A stretch of 64,000 bases of DNA from Brassica napus (Eukaryota; Streptophyta; Magnoliopsida; Brassicales; Brassicaceae), in NCBI RefSeq assembly GCF_020379485.1, contig NC_063438.1, positions 5,538,024 to 5,602,023 of the forward strand. Direction: 5' to 3'. A model generated the notes under the pieces. It saw only the letters and a program-made list of their open reading frames with translations, was not told the DNA's origin and made no database searches. This document shows, piece by piece, positions 33,416-44,229 of this stretch (within the stretch, counting starts at the first letter, position 1; the number at the start of each line of letters is the position of its first letter). The position numbers and the translations under genes are program-made.

Positions 33416-34453
33416 TCAAACAATAACATCTAGAGTTTTTTTAACGTAAAAATCACCACCAACCAAAACATCATCACACCACTCAACTTTACCCCAAATC
33501 TCCTTTCCTTGACGACGTCTTTCTAGCGAAATCTCCGCACACCGGATAACTTTTGTTCTACCTGTTGTTTTCGTAAAAATCATAGCCAGTTTCCCACCGT
33601 AGCTCCCAGTGTACGACCAGTCTGAAAATCTCGCATCAGCCAACAATTCTTCCAAACCATTCACCACTACCCAACTACTCCCTTTTGGGTCATAAGCTCT
33701 CAGCACCCCCCAACCAGAATCGTAGTAATACAATACGTCATCAACGACACGCGCTTTCCTCCACTTGAACATATTCAGCATCTTGTCAGTTTCCCATTTA
33801 CTCTCTTTTGGATCGTAAACAAAGTTGTAAGAAGGATCACTCATGTACATCTTACCGGCCATAACCACACACTCACAAGCCCACAGGTAACCACGCATTG
33901 TCTCTGGCGTTGTCTTCTTAGGCTCCCACATTTCTGTTTCTGTATTGAATACCATCATGACCATCTTCGTTGGGTTGCTACAGTATCCAGTTAGATATAT
34001 ATTCCCGTCAATGATGTCAGCAACTGAAACAGACATGGTTACATTCATGCTAGGCAGGGGGTGCACCGTTTGGTATCTACAGTCAATGCTTATCGCATTC
34101 TGTGGAACTGACTTAAACCTACCAAACACATATATCCTGGACCCCACCGCGACAAAGCCTCCCTTACGAGGCAGTTTAGGAAGCGAAGGGATAAGGACCA
34201 AGCTGTGATTGCCGTTGGCTTTCTGGCGGAGAGCATACAACTGGTAATTACCGTTTTCTCTGTTACAGAGGACAACATAGAGAGAGTGTTCCGTGCATCC
34301 TAACAATGATCGTCTTGCGTATAGCTCATGGGAGGTAACAAGTGATCGGAAGTGCTTGGAAACAAGGGAGAGTTTTGGATAGTAGCAGCTCCCTACACGC
34401 GCTAAGATGTCAACGATGATTTCTTCCGGAAGTGATGGAATCAGAGACTGCAT
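33416..34453 (-). CDS. F-box/kelch-repeat protein, array copy 1
   Basis: An intronless 345-aa frame. The F-box is at the N-terminus (SLIPSLPEEIIVDILARVG...LSLVSKHFRSLV), followed by kelch-type repeats (GSRIYVFGRFK, GNIYLTGY, VFNTETEMWEP, KMYMSDPSYNFVYDP, VVDDVLYYYDSGWGVLRAYDP). Such proteins act as substrate receptors of SCF ubiquitin ligases; the target is unknown. The ancestral start, seen as MSSKTRLKKEQ in copy 3, has mutated to ACG here, and a 10-bp deletion then shifts the frame. The ATG at 34453 lies just after the deletion and restores the frame (MQSLIPSLP). A three-residue leader precedes the F-box, which is otherwise whole. Confidence 0.88.
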   Translation of the reverse strand: MQSLIPSLPEEIIVDILARVGSCYYPKLSLVSKHFRSLVTSHELYARRSLLGCTEHSLYVVLCNRENGNYQLYALRQKANGNHSLVLIPSLPKLPRKGGFVAVGSRIYVFGRFKSVPQNAISIDCRYQTVHPLPSMNVTMSVSVADIIDGNIYLTGYCSNPTKMVMMVFNTETEMWEPKKTTPETMRGYLWACECVVMAGKMYMSDPSYNFVYDPKESKWETDKMLNMFKWRKARVVDDVLYYYDSGWGVLRAYDPKGSSWVVVNGLEELLADARFSDWSYTGSYGGKLAMIFTKTTGRTKVIRCAEISLERRRQGKEIWGKVEWCDDVLVGGDFYVKKTLDVIV

Positions 34454-34933
34454 TGCTCCTTCTTTGACCTAGTTTTAGACGACGTCCTCAAACTGTCCTC
34501 CAATATGAGAGAGAAACGCACAACAACCCTAACTTTATGCGAGAGAATAAAGCCCAAAACACTAATTTAGTTTACATAGCTTATCAAATACACAAGATAA
34601 CAGTAATTGTGTTTTTTTTCCTTTAATGAAATTTTCTCAAACACAACAAACACACAAAAATAGATTACAAATCCGACAAACTACAAACTATAAGTCCAAA
34701 AGCATATAAACACGTTTGCAGGTAACCATATATATGGATTCTATGTTAAGATGGTTCACCTTACATGTTTTTAATTTGATATGAAAAAAAAGATATATTA
34801 ACAAGCCATGAGAATCATGGTTCTTGGTTTTTGGGATAGTTAGTTCACCTTACATGTTTGTAATTTGATATGAAAATAGAACAATATTAACAAGCCATGA
34901 GAATCATGGTTCTTGGTTTTTGGGATAGTTATG
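34454..34933. other. Duplication-unit spacer
   Basis: Contains two tandem near-copies of ~85 bp including ATTAACAAGCCATGAGAATC (around 34797 and 34888). It also has the unit-spacer phrase with AAAAGCATATAAACACGTTTGC that recurs beside the other F-box copies. No gene. Confidence 0.5.
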
Positions 34934-34990
34934 ATTCTCAAGAGCAAGGTTGAAGAGCTAAAGGAGTTAGACCACGAAAGGGAAAAATAT
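34934..34990 (+). pseudogene. SPC25 exon-3 fragment
   Basis: Matches the start of SPC25 exon 3 (SKVEELKELDHEREKYY) and is broken off exactly at the TA target of a Stowaway element. The rest of the exon is not found on the far side. Confidence 0.75.
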
Positions 34991-35144
34991 TACTCCCTCT
35001 GGATTTAAATGTATGATGTTTAAGGTTTTACACATATTAAGAAACAATAAAATTATTTTAATTGTTATCTTTTGGTTACATCAATAAAGTTTCACCACTC
35101 ATAAATCTTACTTTTAATTTATGTTTAAATTTTAAAAATAAATA

Positions 35145-36710
35145 TCTATCTTATTAAAACTCAAGTACAAAATTGGAGTGTTTGGAGACTTGAATAGGAC
35201 TTTTAAAAATTTGGAGTGTTTGGAAACATGGATTGCAGTCTTTTAAAAAAAAATATTTTTGTGTGAAAACAAAGATAGTAGTATTAAGAAAAAAAGTAAT
35301 GGGCTTATGTTTTTTAAAAAAATTGAAAGTTATCTAGGCCACTTTTAAAATATACCAAAATAGGTCAATCTAATTCCCTAAATTTTTTTTTCTAAACTAA
35401 CCATAAAACAAAATTTAAACTTTATATACATATTTCAAATCAAAATAATAATTCAAATTTGATTTATATCAAAAATTGATTCAAAAATATACATATATTC
35501 AAAAATGGATATTTACTAAACTATTTTTCAATAACCATTATAAAAAAATATTGTCAATATATATAAGAAAAATATAATACAAAGCCCAATTTGAAATACC
35601 AACTCAAATTATGGTTTTCATATTTCATATTAAGTTTTAAAAATATAATATATGTAATTATTTATATGATGGTATGTATAAAATACTATTAATTATATGA
35701 TTACTTATATGATGGTACATATAAAATACGATTAATTATATGATGATAAATACGATATATAATAATGACTAGGGATGGGCTTTTGGATACCCATACGGGT
35801 TTAGTTCTGATCGGTTTGTATTTTGGGTTTTCGGGGTCAAAGATTTCAGCCTTATTAGAATGTTTCTAAATTTTGGTTTGAGTTCGTTTTGGATCTTTGC
35901 GGGTTTGGTTTGGGTTTGGATAACTAATCTATCTTATTAAAACTCAAGTACAAAATTGGAGTGTTTGGAGACTTGAATAGGACTTTTAAAAATTTGGAGT
36001 GTTTGGTAACATGGATTGCAGTCTTTTAAAAAAAATATTTTTGTTTGAAAACAAGGATAGTAGTATTAATAAAAAAAGTAATGGGCTTATGCTTTTTAAA
36101 AAAATTGAAAGTTATTTAGGCCACTTTTAAAATATACCAAAATGGGTCAATCTAATTCCCTAAATTTTTTTTTCTAAACTAACCATAAAACAAAATTTAA
36201 ACTTTATATACATATTTCAAATCAAAATAATAATTCAAATTTGATTTATATCAAAAATTGATTCAAAAATATACATATATTCAAAAATGGATTTTTACTA
36301 AACTATTTTTCAATAACCATTATAAAAAATATTGTCAATATATATAAAAAAAATATAATACAAAGCCCAATTTGAAATACCAACTCAAATTATGGTTTTC
36401 ATATTTCATATTAAGTTTTAAAAATATAATATATGTAATTATTTATATGATGGTATGTATAAAATACTATTAATTATATGATTACTTATATGATGGTACA
36501 TATAAAATACGATTAATTATATGATGATAAAATACGATATATAATAATGACTAGGGATGGGCTTTTGGATACCCATACGGGTTTAGTTCTGATCGGTTTG
36601 TATTTTGGGTTTTCGGGGTCAAAGATTTCAGCCTTATTAGAATGTTTCTAAATTTTGGTTTGAGTTCGATTTGGATCTTTGCGGGTTTGGTTTGGGTTTG
36701 GATAACTAAT
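35145..36710 (+). repeat. Tandem Helitron heads, ~783 bp each
   Basis: Copy 2 starts at 35928 with TCTATCTTATTAAAA, directly after the A of ATAACTAA in copy 1. Copy 2 reads through the same point as ATAACTAATTTAAA. The two copies are almost identical by eye, so the duplication is recent. Confidence 0.9.
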
Positions 36711-37268
36711 TTAAATTATTTTTAAAGTCTTAAATCATTATATATTTTAAATTTCTCAAAATGTATAAATAAAATAATATATTACGTATAAATTTGAATA
36801 ACATATGTCATAATACTTAAGCTTAACATATCAATTGGCTTGATTTAAAATTTTGGATACGAAATCAATAATTATTTTAAGTATTTTTGGTGATTTGAGT
36901 ATACTTTAACTATTTCAGATATTTACTTTTGACTATCTATATATATTTTTAAGTATTTAAACCAATTTAAAAGTATCATTTTTGATGTTTTATATACGTT
37001 AAATCTAAAAATAATTAATATATATAAGTATATAAATCTATTTTTAGATAAATTCGGATACCCAAACACTTCGGTTCTCTAAATAACAAAATTTTGAATA
37101 ATTAGAATATTTAATCAATTTATGTTTGGGTTTGGTACTATATCTTTGGATCGGTATCGGTTATGTTCCTCGGATTCATTTTTCCAAATCCTAATAATTA
37201 CATGAAAAACAAATATCAACATATTTTTCAAAATATACACCCGCGCGCCTGCGCGGATCAAAATCTAG
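35145..37268 (+). mobile_element. Non-autonomous Helitron with duplicated head
   Basis: Begins TCTATCTTATTAAAA after an A (35144). Ends with a hairpin CCGCGC/GCGCGG (37240-37256) and CTAG (37265-37268) before T. It belongs to the same family as the Helitron at 7002-8470. The first ~783 bp occurs twice in direct tandem (35145-35927 and 35928-~36710) with very few differences. No RepHel protein. It sits inside the Stowaway element. Confidence 0.88.
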
Positions 37269-37360
37269 TATTAATTATATCTAAAAACATCATACATTTG
37301 TATACAAAATAAAAAGATAGAACATCTTACATTCTCGTATCCGGAGGGACTACAATCTAA

Positions 37361-38236
37361 AAGCATGTCCAAAGGAGTATCCAAGGTACTTCTAAATGAT
37401 GTAAGTATTTATGTGATTAAATTTAAATCAAAAAGACATAATTTAGATAGATACGGTTCTACAATTGGAGGTTTTGAATCCACTTCTAAATGACATGTGT
37501 CATTTTGTGAGAGATGGTATTTAGAAAAAAAAATGTTCTTTGTCACAGGTGGGTTCACAACAAAGCCACCATGATCTTTTCTTTGTCACTCACCCATAAC
37601 AATTGGAAAACTCAGGTGCAACCATTGTAAAAAAACAGATTTGATTGAATACATTTTTAACACATTCATTTCAAAAAAATAAATAATAATAAGGACCAAT
37701 CTTTCAAACAAAATACAGACAAAACACATAATCAAGCTACTGTATAGAGACACGAGAATCATCTCCATTGCAGGTCAAGAACATTAAAACTGAAAATCCA
37801 ACAAAAATTGTGACTAAACAACCACCAAACAAGAAAAATAAGGAAGAGATTCGTCTTTTTCTATGTTTTACTTTGTCAAGAATTAAACAGCATTACCATA
37901 TTAAACCAGCCCCAACAAAAAGAAAAAAAAACTTGAAATCAAAACCACAGGGTTGAAGACAAAGAACATACAGTACTTGCTCCATAGAAATTTGCCTAAA
38001 CACATTAACCAAGTAAAGAAATTTTAGCTCCATCTTATGCCATATATAAAAGAGTGTGATGCAAGTAATCAAATCTCTTATTACAAATTTTCAAATTTTA
38101 GAAATTTAGAACCTTTAATTGGTTCTACCATTGGAGGGGCTAAAATTAAACGAGTATTTAAATTTTTTAATTTAATTATTTTCACTTAAAAAATTGATTT
38201 AGAACTCTAATGGTGGATCTATCGTTGGAGATGGTC
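37361..38236. mobile_element. Possible TIR element ('catctcca' type)
   Basis: The left end AAGCATGTCCAAAGGAGTATCC and the right end with GGATCTATCG TTGGAGATGG are imperfect inverted copies. Interior is AT-rich without coding potential. A second terminus-like phrase (CCATTGGAGGGGC, ~38130) suggests a composite. SPC25-unit sequence resumes right after it. Confidence 0.4.
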
Positions 38237-38292
38237 TAAGTATATATGAACATCTTTAAATGTGAATCATACTATTAACGTAGGTTTCTCAG

Positions 38293-38355
38293 CTTAGCTC
38301 AAAGTTCGAGGAAATTCATAACAAGAACAATTATCTGAGGAACACACAAATCAAG
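38293..38355 (+). pseudogene. SPC25 exon-4 fragment, array unit 2
   Basis: Preceded by TTTCTCAG and followed by GTATG, so splice sites are kept. Reads LSSKFEEIHNKNNYLRNTQIK with no stop, unlike the copy at 33159. No further exons follow; an antisense F-box copy comes next. Confidence 0.75.
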
Positions 38356-38539
38356 GTATGATTCCTCTAATCATCATCATGAAGAGAGGTGCAAAAGCAT
38401 ATGAACACGTTTGCAGGTAAACCATATGGATTATATGCTATGATGATTTCAAGGTTTGTAATTTGATATGAAAAAATAAATAAGCTTAGCAAGCCATGTG
38501 AGTCACTGAAACCTTGCCCAAGAATGGAGAGTTCATGCA

Positions 38540-39203
38540 TCAAAGAATAACATCTAGAGTTTTCGTAACGAAAAGATCATCACTAAGAAACAAAACATCA
38601 TCACACCAATCAATCTTACCCCAAATCTCACTTCTTCCCTGGTGGTGCCTCCTTTCCAGTGAAATCTGCGCACACCTGATACCTTTTATCCTACGATCTT
38701 TAGAGAAAAACAAAACCAGCTTCCCACGGCAACTCCCAGTGTAATACGATTCTGAAAATCTCCCTTCAGCCACCAATCTTTCCAAACCTTTCACCACTAC
38801 CCAACTAATCTTTCTTGGGTCATAAGCTCTCAACACCTTCCCACCACGAATATCGCAGTAACACAATACGTCATCAACCACACACCCACCCTCCCACTTA
38901 AACAACATATTCAGCCTCTTGTCTGTCTCCCATTTACTATCCTTTGGATCGTAAACAAAGCTGTTACGAGCATCCCTCGTGTACATCTTAATTACCAGCC
39001 ATCACCGCACAACCAGAGGGCCGACCTATCATAGTCTCTGTCGCAGTATCCCATATTTGTGTTTCGGTATTGAACACAGCCATGACCATCTTCGCTGATG
39101 TATCCCATGAGATTTTAGTATATGCAGTTACACATATTTTCCCGTCAATGACGCCAGCAACTGAAACATCCATGGTTGCATTCATACAATGCACGAGGTT
39201 CAA
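38540..39203 (-). pseudogene. F-box/kelch array copy 2 (5'-truncated, frameshifted)
   Basis: Kelch half only. The frame from 39203 (LVHCMNATMDVS) is followed by the frame from 38986 down to 38540, separated by a 4-bp insertion at about 38988 relative to copy 4. The F-box and first kelch repeats are missing: homology ends at about 39203, where AT-rich DNA replaces it. Closest to copy 4. Confidence 0.85.
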
Positions 39204-39331
39204 TTTTATTTATTATATTTATAATTTTTTATGTATAAAATATAGATTTATAAAAAAAATTGGGCTCGCCGTTTGGATTTGACTAAAACATTATGAAGTT
39301 TAATTATATCTTCAACCTCTGGGTTTTTCAG

Positions 39332-39393
39332 CTTTGCTCAACGTTTGAGGAAATACATAAGAAGAACAATTATCTGAGGAACACAAAACTAAG
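39332..39393 (+). pseudogene. SPC25 exon-4 fragment, array unit 3
   Basis: LCSTFEEIHKKNNYLRNTKL-like, with a splice acceptor TTTTTCAG before and GTATG after. It marks the left edge of the third SPC25/F-box unit. Confidence 0.75.
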
Positions 39394-39605
39394 GTATGAT
39401 TCCTCTAATCATCATGAAGAGAGACGCAAAATCAAGTAAACACGTTTTCAGGTAATCATATGGATTATATGTTATGATGATTCACCTCACATTACTTGTA
39501 AGACAAGATTAGTACTTAGTAATTTGATATGACAAAACACAAGCTTAACTAGCCCATGAGAGTCCACTAAAACCTTTCTCAAGAATATGGATCGTACTTA
39601 GTGCA

Positions 39606-40688
39606 TCAAACAATAACATCTAGAGATTTGTTAACGTAAAAATCACCACCAACCAAAACATCATCACACCACTCAACTTTACCCCAAATCTTCTTTCCTT
39701 GACGACGTCTTTCTAGCGAAATCTCCGCACACCGAATAACTTTTGTTTTACCTGTTATTTTCGAATAAAACATAGCCAGTTTCCCACCGTAACTCCCAGT
39801 GTAAGACCAGGCTGAAAATCTCGCATCAGCCAACAATTCTGCCAAACCATTCACCACTACCCAACTACTCTCTTTTGGGTCATAAGCTCTCAGCACCTTC
39901 CAACCACTATCGTAGTAATACAATACGTCATCAACGACACACGCATCCTTCCACTCGAACTTATTCAGCATCTTGTCCATTTCCCATTTAATTTCCTTTG
40001 ACTCGTAAACAAAAACAAAGCTGTTAACAGGATCCCTCATGTACATCTTGCCAGCCATAACCACACAATCACAAGCCCACATGTAACCATTCATTGTCTC
40101 TGGTATTGTCTTAGGCTCCCACATTTGTGTTTCTGTATTGAACACCGCCATGTTACAGCGGTATCCAGTTACGTATATTTTCCCGTCAATGATGTCAGCA
40201 ACTGAAACAGACATGGTTACATTCATACTAGGCAGGAGGTGCACCGTTTGGGATATACAGTCAATGCTTATTGCATTCGTTTGAATTTTCTTATGTCGGT
40301 AAGAGTTCAACCCACCAAACACATATATCCTTGACCCCACCGCGACAAAGCCTCCCTTGCGAGGCATTTTGGGAAGCGAAGGGATAAGGACCAAGCTGTG
40401 ATTACCGTTGGCTTTCCGATAGAGAACATAACAATAGTGATTATCGTTTTCTTTGTTACAGAGGACAACATAGAGAGAGTGTTCCGTGCATCCTAACAGT
40501 GATCGCCTCTCGTATAGCTCATGGGAGGTAACAAGTGATCGGAAGTGCTTGGAAACAAGGGAGAGTTTTGGATAGCGGCATCTCCCTACACGCGCTAAGA
40601 TGTCAACGATGATCTCTTCGGGAAGTGATGGAATCAGAGACGGCTGTTCTGAAGATTGCTCCTTCTTTAACCTAGTTTTAGACGACAT
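39606..40688 (-). CDS. F-box/kelch-repeat protein, array copy 3
   Basis: Intact intronless frame of 360 aa from the ATG at 40688 (MSSKTRLKKEQSSEQPSL). The frame is open up to 40760, and the ATG at 40706 (MEDSLRM) is an alternative. F-box SLPEEIIVDILARVGRC...KHFRSLVTSH, then kelch repeats GSRIYVFGGLNSY, GKIYVTGYRC, VFNTETQMWEP, KMYMRDPVNSFVF and VVDDVLYYYDSGWKVLRAYDP. Strongly similar to copy 1, including its C-terminus (SLDVIV). Likely an SCF substrate receptor; the target is unknown. It is the only copy with both a full N-terminus and an intact frame. Confidence 0.9.
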   Translation of the reverse strand: MSSKTRLKKEQSSEQPSLIPSLPEEIIVDILARVGRCRYPKLSLVSKHFRSLVTSHELYERRSLLGCTEHSLYVVLCNKENDNHYCYVLYRKANGNHSLVLIPSLPKMPRKGGFVAVGSRIYVFGGLNSYRHKKIQTNAISIDCISQTVHLLPSMNVTMSVSVADIIDGKIYVTGYRCNMAVFNTETQMWEPKTIPETMNGYMWACDCVVMAGKMYMRDPVNSFVFVYESKEIKWEMDKMLNKFEWKDACVVDDVLYYYDSGWKVLRAYDPKESSWVVVNGLAELLADARFSAWSYTGSYGGKLAMFYSKITGKTKVIRCAEISLERRRQGKKIWGKVEWCDDVLVGGDFYVNKSLDVIV

Positions 40689-40827
40689 CCTCAAACTATC
40701 CTCCATTAAGAGAGAGAAACGCACAACAACCCTATCTTTAGGCGAGAGGAGAAAGCCCAAAACATTAAAATTTAGCTTACATAGCTTTAATCAAATACAC
40801 ACATGTTTCCTATTTTAAATAGAACAA

Positions 40828-41577
40828 CTAGATCTCTATCCGCGCAACTGCGCATGTTTTTGTTTTCATTTATTTTTATATAAACATTTTTTTTCAATTC
40901 TAAGTTGATATATATTATAATATATGTGTTTATCGATTTTTAAAACATAATAGATTTACGGTATATATTTTCATTGAATAGATTGTTTCAAACTTTCACA
41001 TGTATATGTATCTTCCTGTATATATTTTTGGATTATTATTTCATTATTAAAATCGTAACTATATATATAAAGATTAATAAAATATTATTTTATTGCCATA
41101 TTCAAAAATATTGTAACATTTCACTAATTTAGATTTTTTTTTAAAATTAAATTTTTCTTCATAGATTTATTTTATCGAGTAGATAACTAAACATTTAGTT
41201 TTTGTTTAATTTTTAAAATAAACTATAGTTTTAAATTTGTTTTCATTGGTTTAAGGTAGTAAAGATTAATCATTGTTGGATAATTTGATTTTTGTTATTT
41301 AAATTCTTTTTTTATAATTTTAAAAGTTAACATCGATAAATATTTAAATAATTAATATATGGATGTATAGTATTAATTACAATATTAAATTATATCTATT
41401 TAATTTATACTATCTATAAATCCAATTATTGATAGCCCAATAAAATTTTTTTGTAGACCTAAAATTTAAATGATAAGATTAGAAATTAAATATAACATGA
41501 CTTTCTATAAGAATATATCCATTTAAAAAAAAATCACACATGAATCAAGGTTGTAACTTCTCTTTTAATATATAAGA
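40828..41577 (-). mobile_element. Short non-autonomous Helitron
   Basis: Read on the minus strand it begins TCTTATATATTAAAAGAG after an A and ends with a hairpin (GCGCAGTTGCGC) and CTAG before T. It is 750 bp, AT-rich and non-coding. It lies in the spacer upstream of F-box copy 3 and belongs to a different family from the two larger Helitrons. Confidence 0.75.
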
Positions 41578-41629
41578 TAGGTTCAGTTATTAGGGTGAAA
41601 TGGTGAATAATATTTATCTCAAACATAAT

Positions 41630-42347
41630 TTTTTTTTTTAACACTGGATTGTATTATTAAGTCTTATAGTCAAAAAGTTCTAAACAATGAGAATTATCAA
41701 AACAAAGAGTAGAAAAGGGATACACTAGTATGGATCCAAAGTAAACTAACAACACATCTTGCGTATGGATGACTAAAGATTTTCATATAAAAACTCCATA
41801 TTGCTTTTGGAGAAGCTGAATCTCAAGGGAGATAATCTTCTTATTAATCCAAAAACACCACGCTTCAGAATGAATTGAGAACGATTGTCACTCTCTTTTT
41901 AATACTCCAGTAGGAGCCACTAAGATAAGACAACTCTTTATATTGCTCTATTGATAATAATAGAGTCAAAGAGATTACCGTTCCATAGAATTTGATGCTG
42001 CTTTTTGAAGTAATCATAGTTTGCAGCAAGAACTCCATCACTGTCACATGAAGAACCATCAACGATTGAAGCCGGTAAGATCCGTCGCCACCATCCGCAG
42101 TAGATCTGTCAATTACCTTTTCTAAACGGTTCAATTGAACCAAAACTTTTATCTTTCTAAATCCATTGGAAGAAACATACAAAAGAATAATAAAAAACTT
42201 TGTCAGATTTAAAACAAATTGGCAATCAAATAAACCAAGTAACGAGGAGTAAATCAAATCAAAGAAAGAGAAGCAGAACAAATCAAACAAGCCGATAACG
42301 GAGCTATAGAAGCCTCCTGTCATCGGCTTGAAACTATAAAAATCTCT
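41630..42347 (-). mobile_element. 5'-truncated non-LTR retroposon
   Basis: A ~718-bp insertion with a poly(T) tract at its left end (poly(A) on the minus strand). It is flanked by a 17-bp direct repeat TTTATCTCAAACATAAT (41613-41629 and 42348-42364). A tail plus a long target duplication is the mark of LINE-type target-primed insertion. A 152-codon frame on the minus strand (42323-41865) has no RT motif that I recognise. It could be a LINE 3' end or a retroposed transcript. Confidence 0.7.
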
Positions 42348-42592
42348 TTTATCTCAAACATAATAAAACACAAAAAAGAAGATAAAAATCCGATAAACTA
42401 GAAACTATAAGTCCAAAAGCATATAAACACGTTTGCATGTAACCATATGGACTCTATGTTATGATGGTTCACCTTACATAATAGTAATTTGATATGACAA
42501 AAACAATAATAACCAGCCGTGAGAACCATGGTTCTTGGTTTATGGATAGTTATGATGATATCAATCAATGAGTTGATCTTTGAATATTATAG

Positions 42593-42889
42593 GACGCTCA
42601 AGAGCAAGGTTGAAGAGTTAAAGGGGTAAGACCAAGAGAGGGACAACTATTACAAGCTGAGATGCTCTGATGAACGAGTTCATGGAAAATGTGGAGACGT
42701 TCAGCTAAGATAACTGGTTACAAGTCGAGAATTTGAGAGACCAAGTCAAGGAGGTATATATATGAACATCTTTGAATGTGAATTATAGAACAGCTTTTAA
42801 ATTATTATTATCAACATGTGTTTCTCAGCTTAGCTTAACTTTCGAGGAAATTCATAACAAGAACAATTTTCTGAGGAACACAAATTAAG
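42593..42889 (+). pseudogene. SPC25 exon-3/exon-4 fragment, array unit 4
   Basis: Exon 3 homology from 42593 to about 42752 carries an in-frame stop (KG then TAA) and a small deletion at the CSEMNE position. Exon 4 homology (LSLTFEEIHNKNNFLRN) lies at about 42830-42889. Preceded by a TTATAG acceptor. Clearly decayed. Confidence 0.8.
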
Positions 42890-43138
42890 GTATGATTCCT
42901 CTAGTCACCATTATGAAGAGAGGTGCAAAAGCATACAAACGCGTGTTTAGGTAAACCATATGGATTATATGCTATGATGGTTCCCGTTACGTTTAGTTGT
43001 TAGATTTATGGGTTAATTATGTAGCTGATAAAAGTAAAGATGTTGATAAATTGCAGAAAAACTAAGGTCTGAAATTTCATATGACAAGAATAAGCTTAAC
43101 CAGCCCGAGAGTCACTAAAACCTTTGCCACTTCATGCA

Positions 43139-44229
43139 TCAAAGAATAACATCTAGAGTTTTCGTAACGAAAAGATCATCACTACGAAAAAAAACATCAT
43201 CACACCAATCAATCTTACCCCAAATCTCACTTCTTCCCTGGTGGTGCCTCCTTTCCAGTGAAATCTGCGCACACCGGATACCTTTTGTCATACGGTCTTT
43301 AGAGAGAAACAAAACCAGCTTCCCATCGCAACTCCCAGTGTAATACGATTCTGAAAATCTCCCTTCAGCCACCAATCTTTCCAAACCTTTCACCACTACC
43401 CAACTACTCTTTCTTGGGTTATAAGCTCTCAACACCTTCCCACCACGATTATCGAAGTAATACAATACGTCATCAACCACACACCCGCCCTGCCACTTAA
43501 ACATATTCAGCCTCTTGTCTGTCTCCCATTTACTCTCCTTTGGATCGTAAACAAAGCTGTTACGACCATCCCTCGTGTACATCTTACCAGCCATCACCAC
43601 ACAACCATAGGGCCGACCTATCATAGTCTCTGTCGCAGTCTCCCATATTTGTGTTTCAGTATTGAACACAGCCATGACCATCTTCGCCGATGTATCCCAT
43701 GGGATTTTAATTTAGTATATCCAGTTACGTATATTTTCCCGTCAATGACACCAGCAACTGAAACATCCATGGTTGCATTCATACAATGCACGAGGTGCAC
43801 CGTTTGGAATCTACAGTCAATGCTTGGAATCGGCAGATGGTGGTAACGGTTCAACATATCAAAGGCATATAACTTCCAGCCCACGGTGACGAAGCTTCCA
43901 ACGTGAGGCACATGGGTAGGCCAAGGGATAAGGACCAAGCGGTGATTATCGTTGGCTTCCAGGCAGAGAATATAAGGATTGTGAGAAGTGGTTTCTCGGT
44001 TAGAGAGGGCAACGTAGAGACGGCGTACCGTGCATCCTAACAGTGATCGTCTCGCGTATAGCTCGTGGGACGCGACAAGTGATCGGAAATGCTTGGAAAC
44101 GAGGGAGAGTGTTCGATAGTCGCACCACCGTACACGCGATAAGATGTCAATGATGATGTCCTCAGGAAGCAACTGAATCAGAGACGGCGGTTCTGGCGAT
44201 TGCTCCTTCTTTGACGACGACATTGTCAA
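43139..44229 (-). pseudogene. F-box/kelch array copy 4 (frameshifted)
   Basis: The N-terminal frame from 44229 (MTMSSSKKEQSPEPPSL, F-box LLPEDIIIDILSRVRWCDY) runs to about 43700. There a ~5-bp insertion, relative to copy 2, throws the frame into KSHGIHRRRW. The kelch half continues in the next frame (VMAVFNTETQIWET...) down to 43139 (TLDVIL). Everything else looks intact, so inactivation is recent. Confidence 0.88.

Larger units (their letters stand above)
34993..37350. mobile_element. Stowaway MITE split by a Helitron
   Basis: The left end is CTCCCTCTGGATTTAAATG and the right end is CGTATCCGGAGGGAC, inverted copies of each other. TA target duplications lie at 34991-34992 and 37351-37352. 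Removing the Helitron (35145-37268) leaves a ~234-bp element of normal MITE size. ATGTATGATGTTT near the left and its inverse AACATCATACAT near the right support a single foldback ancestor. Confidence 0.75.

Noticed and set aside
41865..42323. 152-codon minus-strand frame as a host gene
   Set aside because: It lies inside a retroposon bounded by a target duplication, has no recognised domain and is Leu/Phe/Ser-rich from AT-rich DNA.
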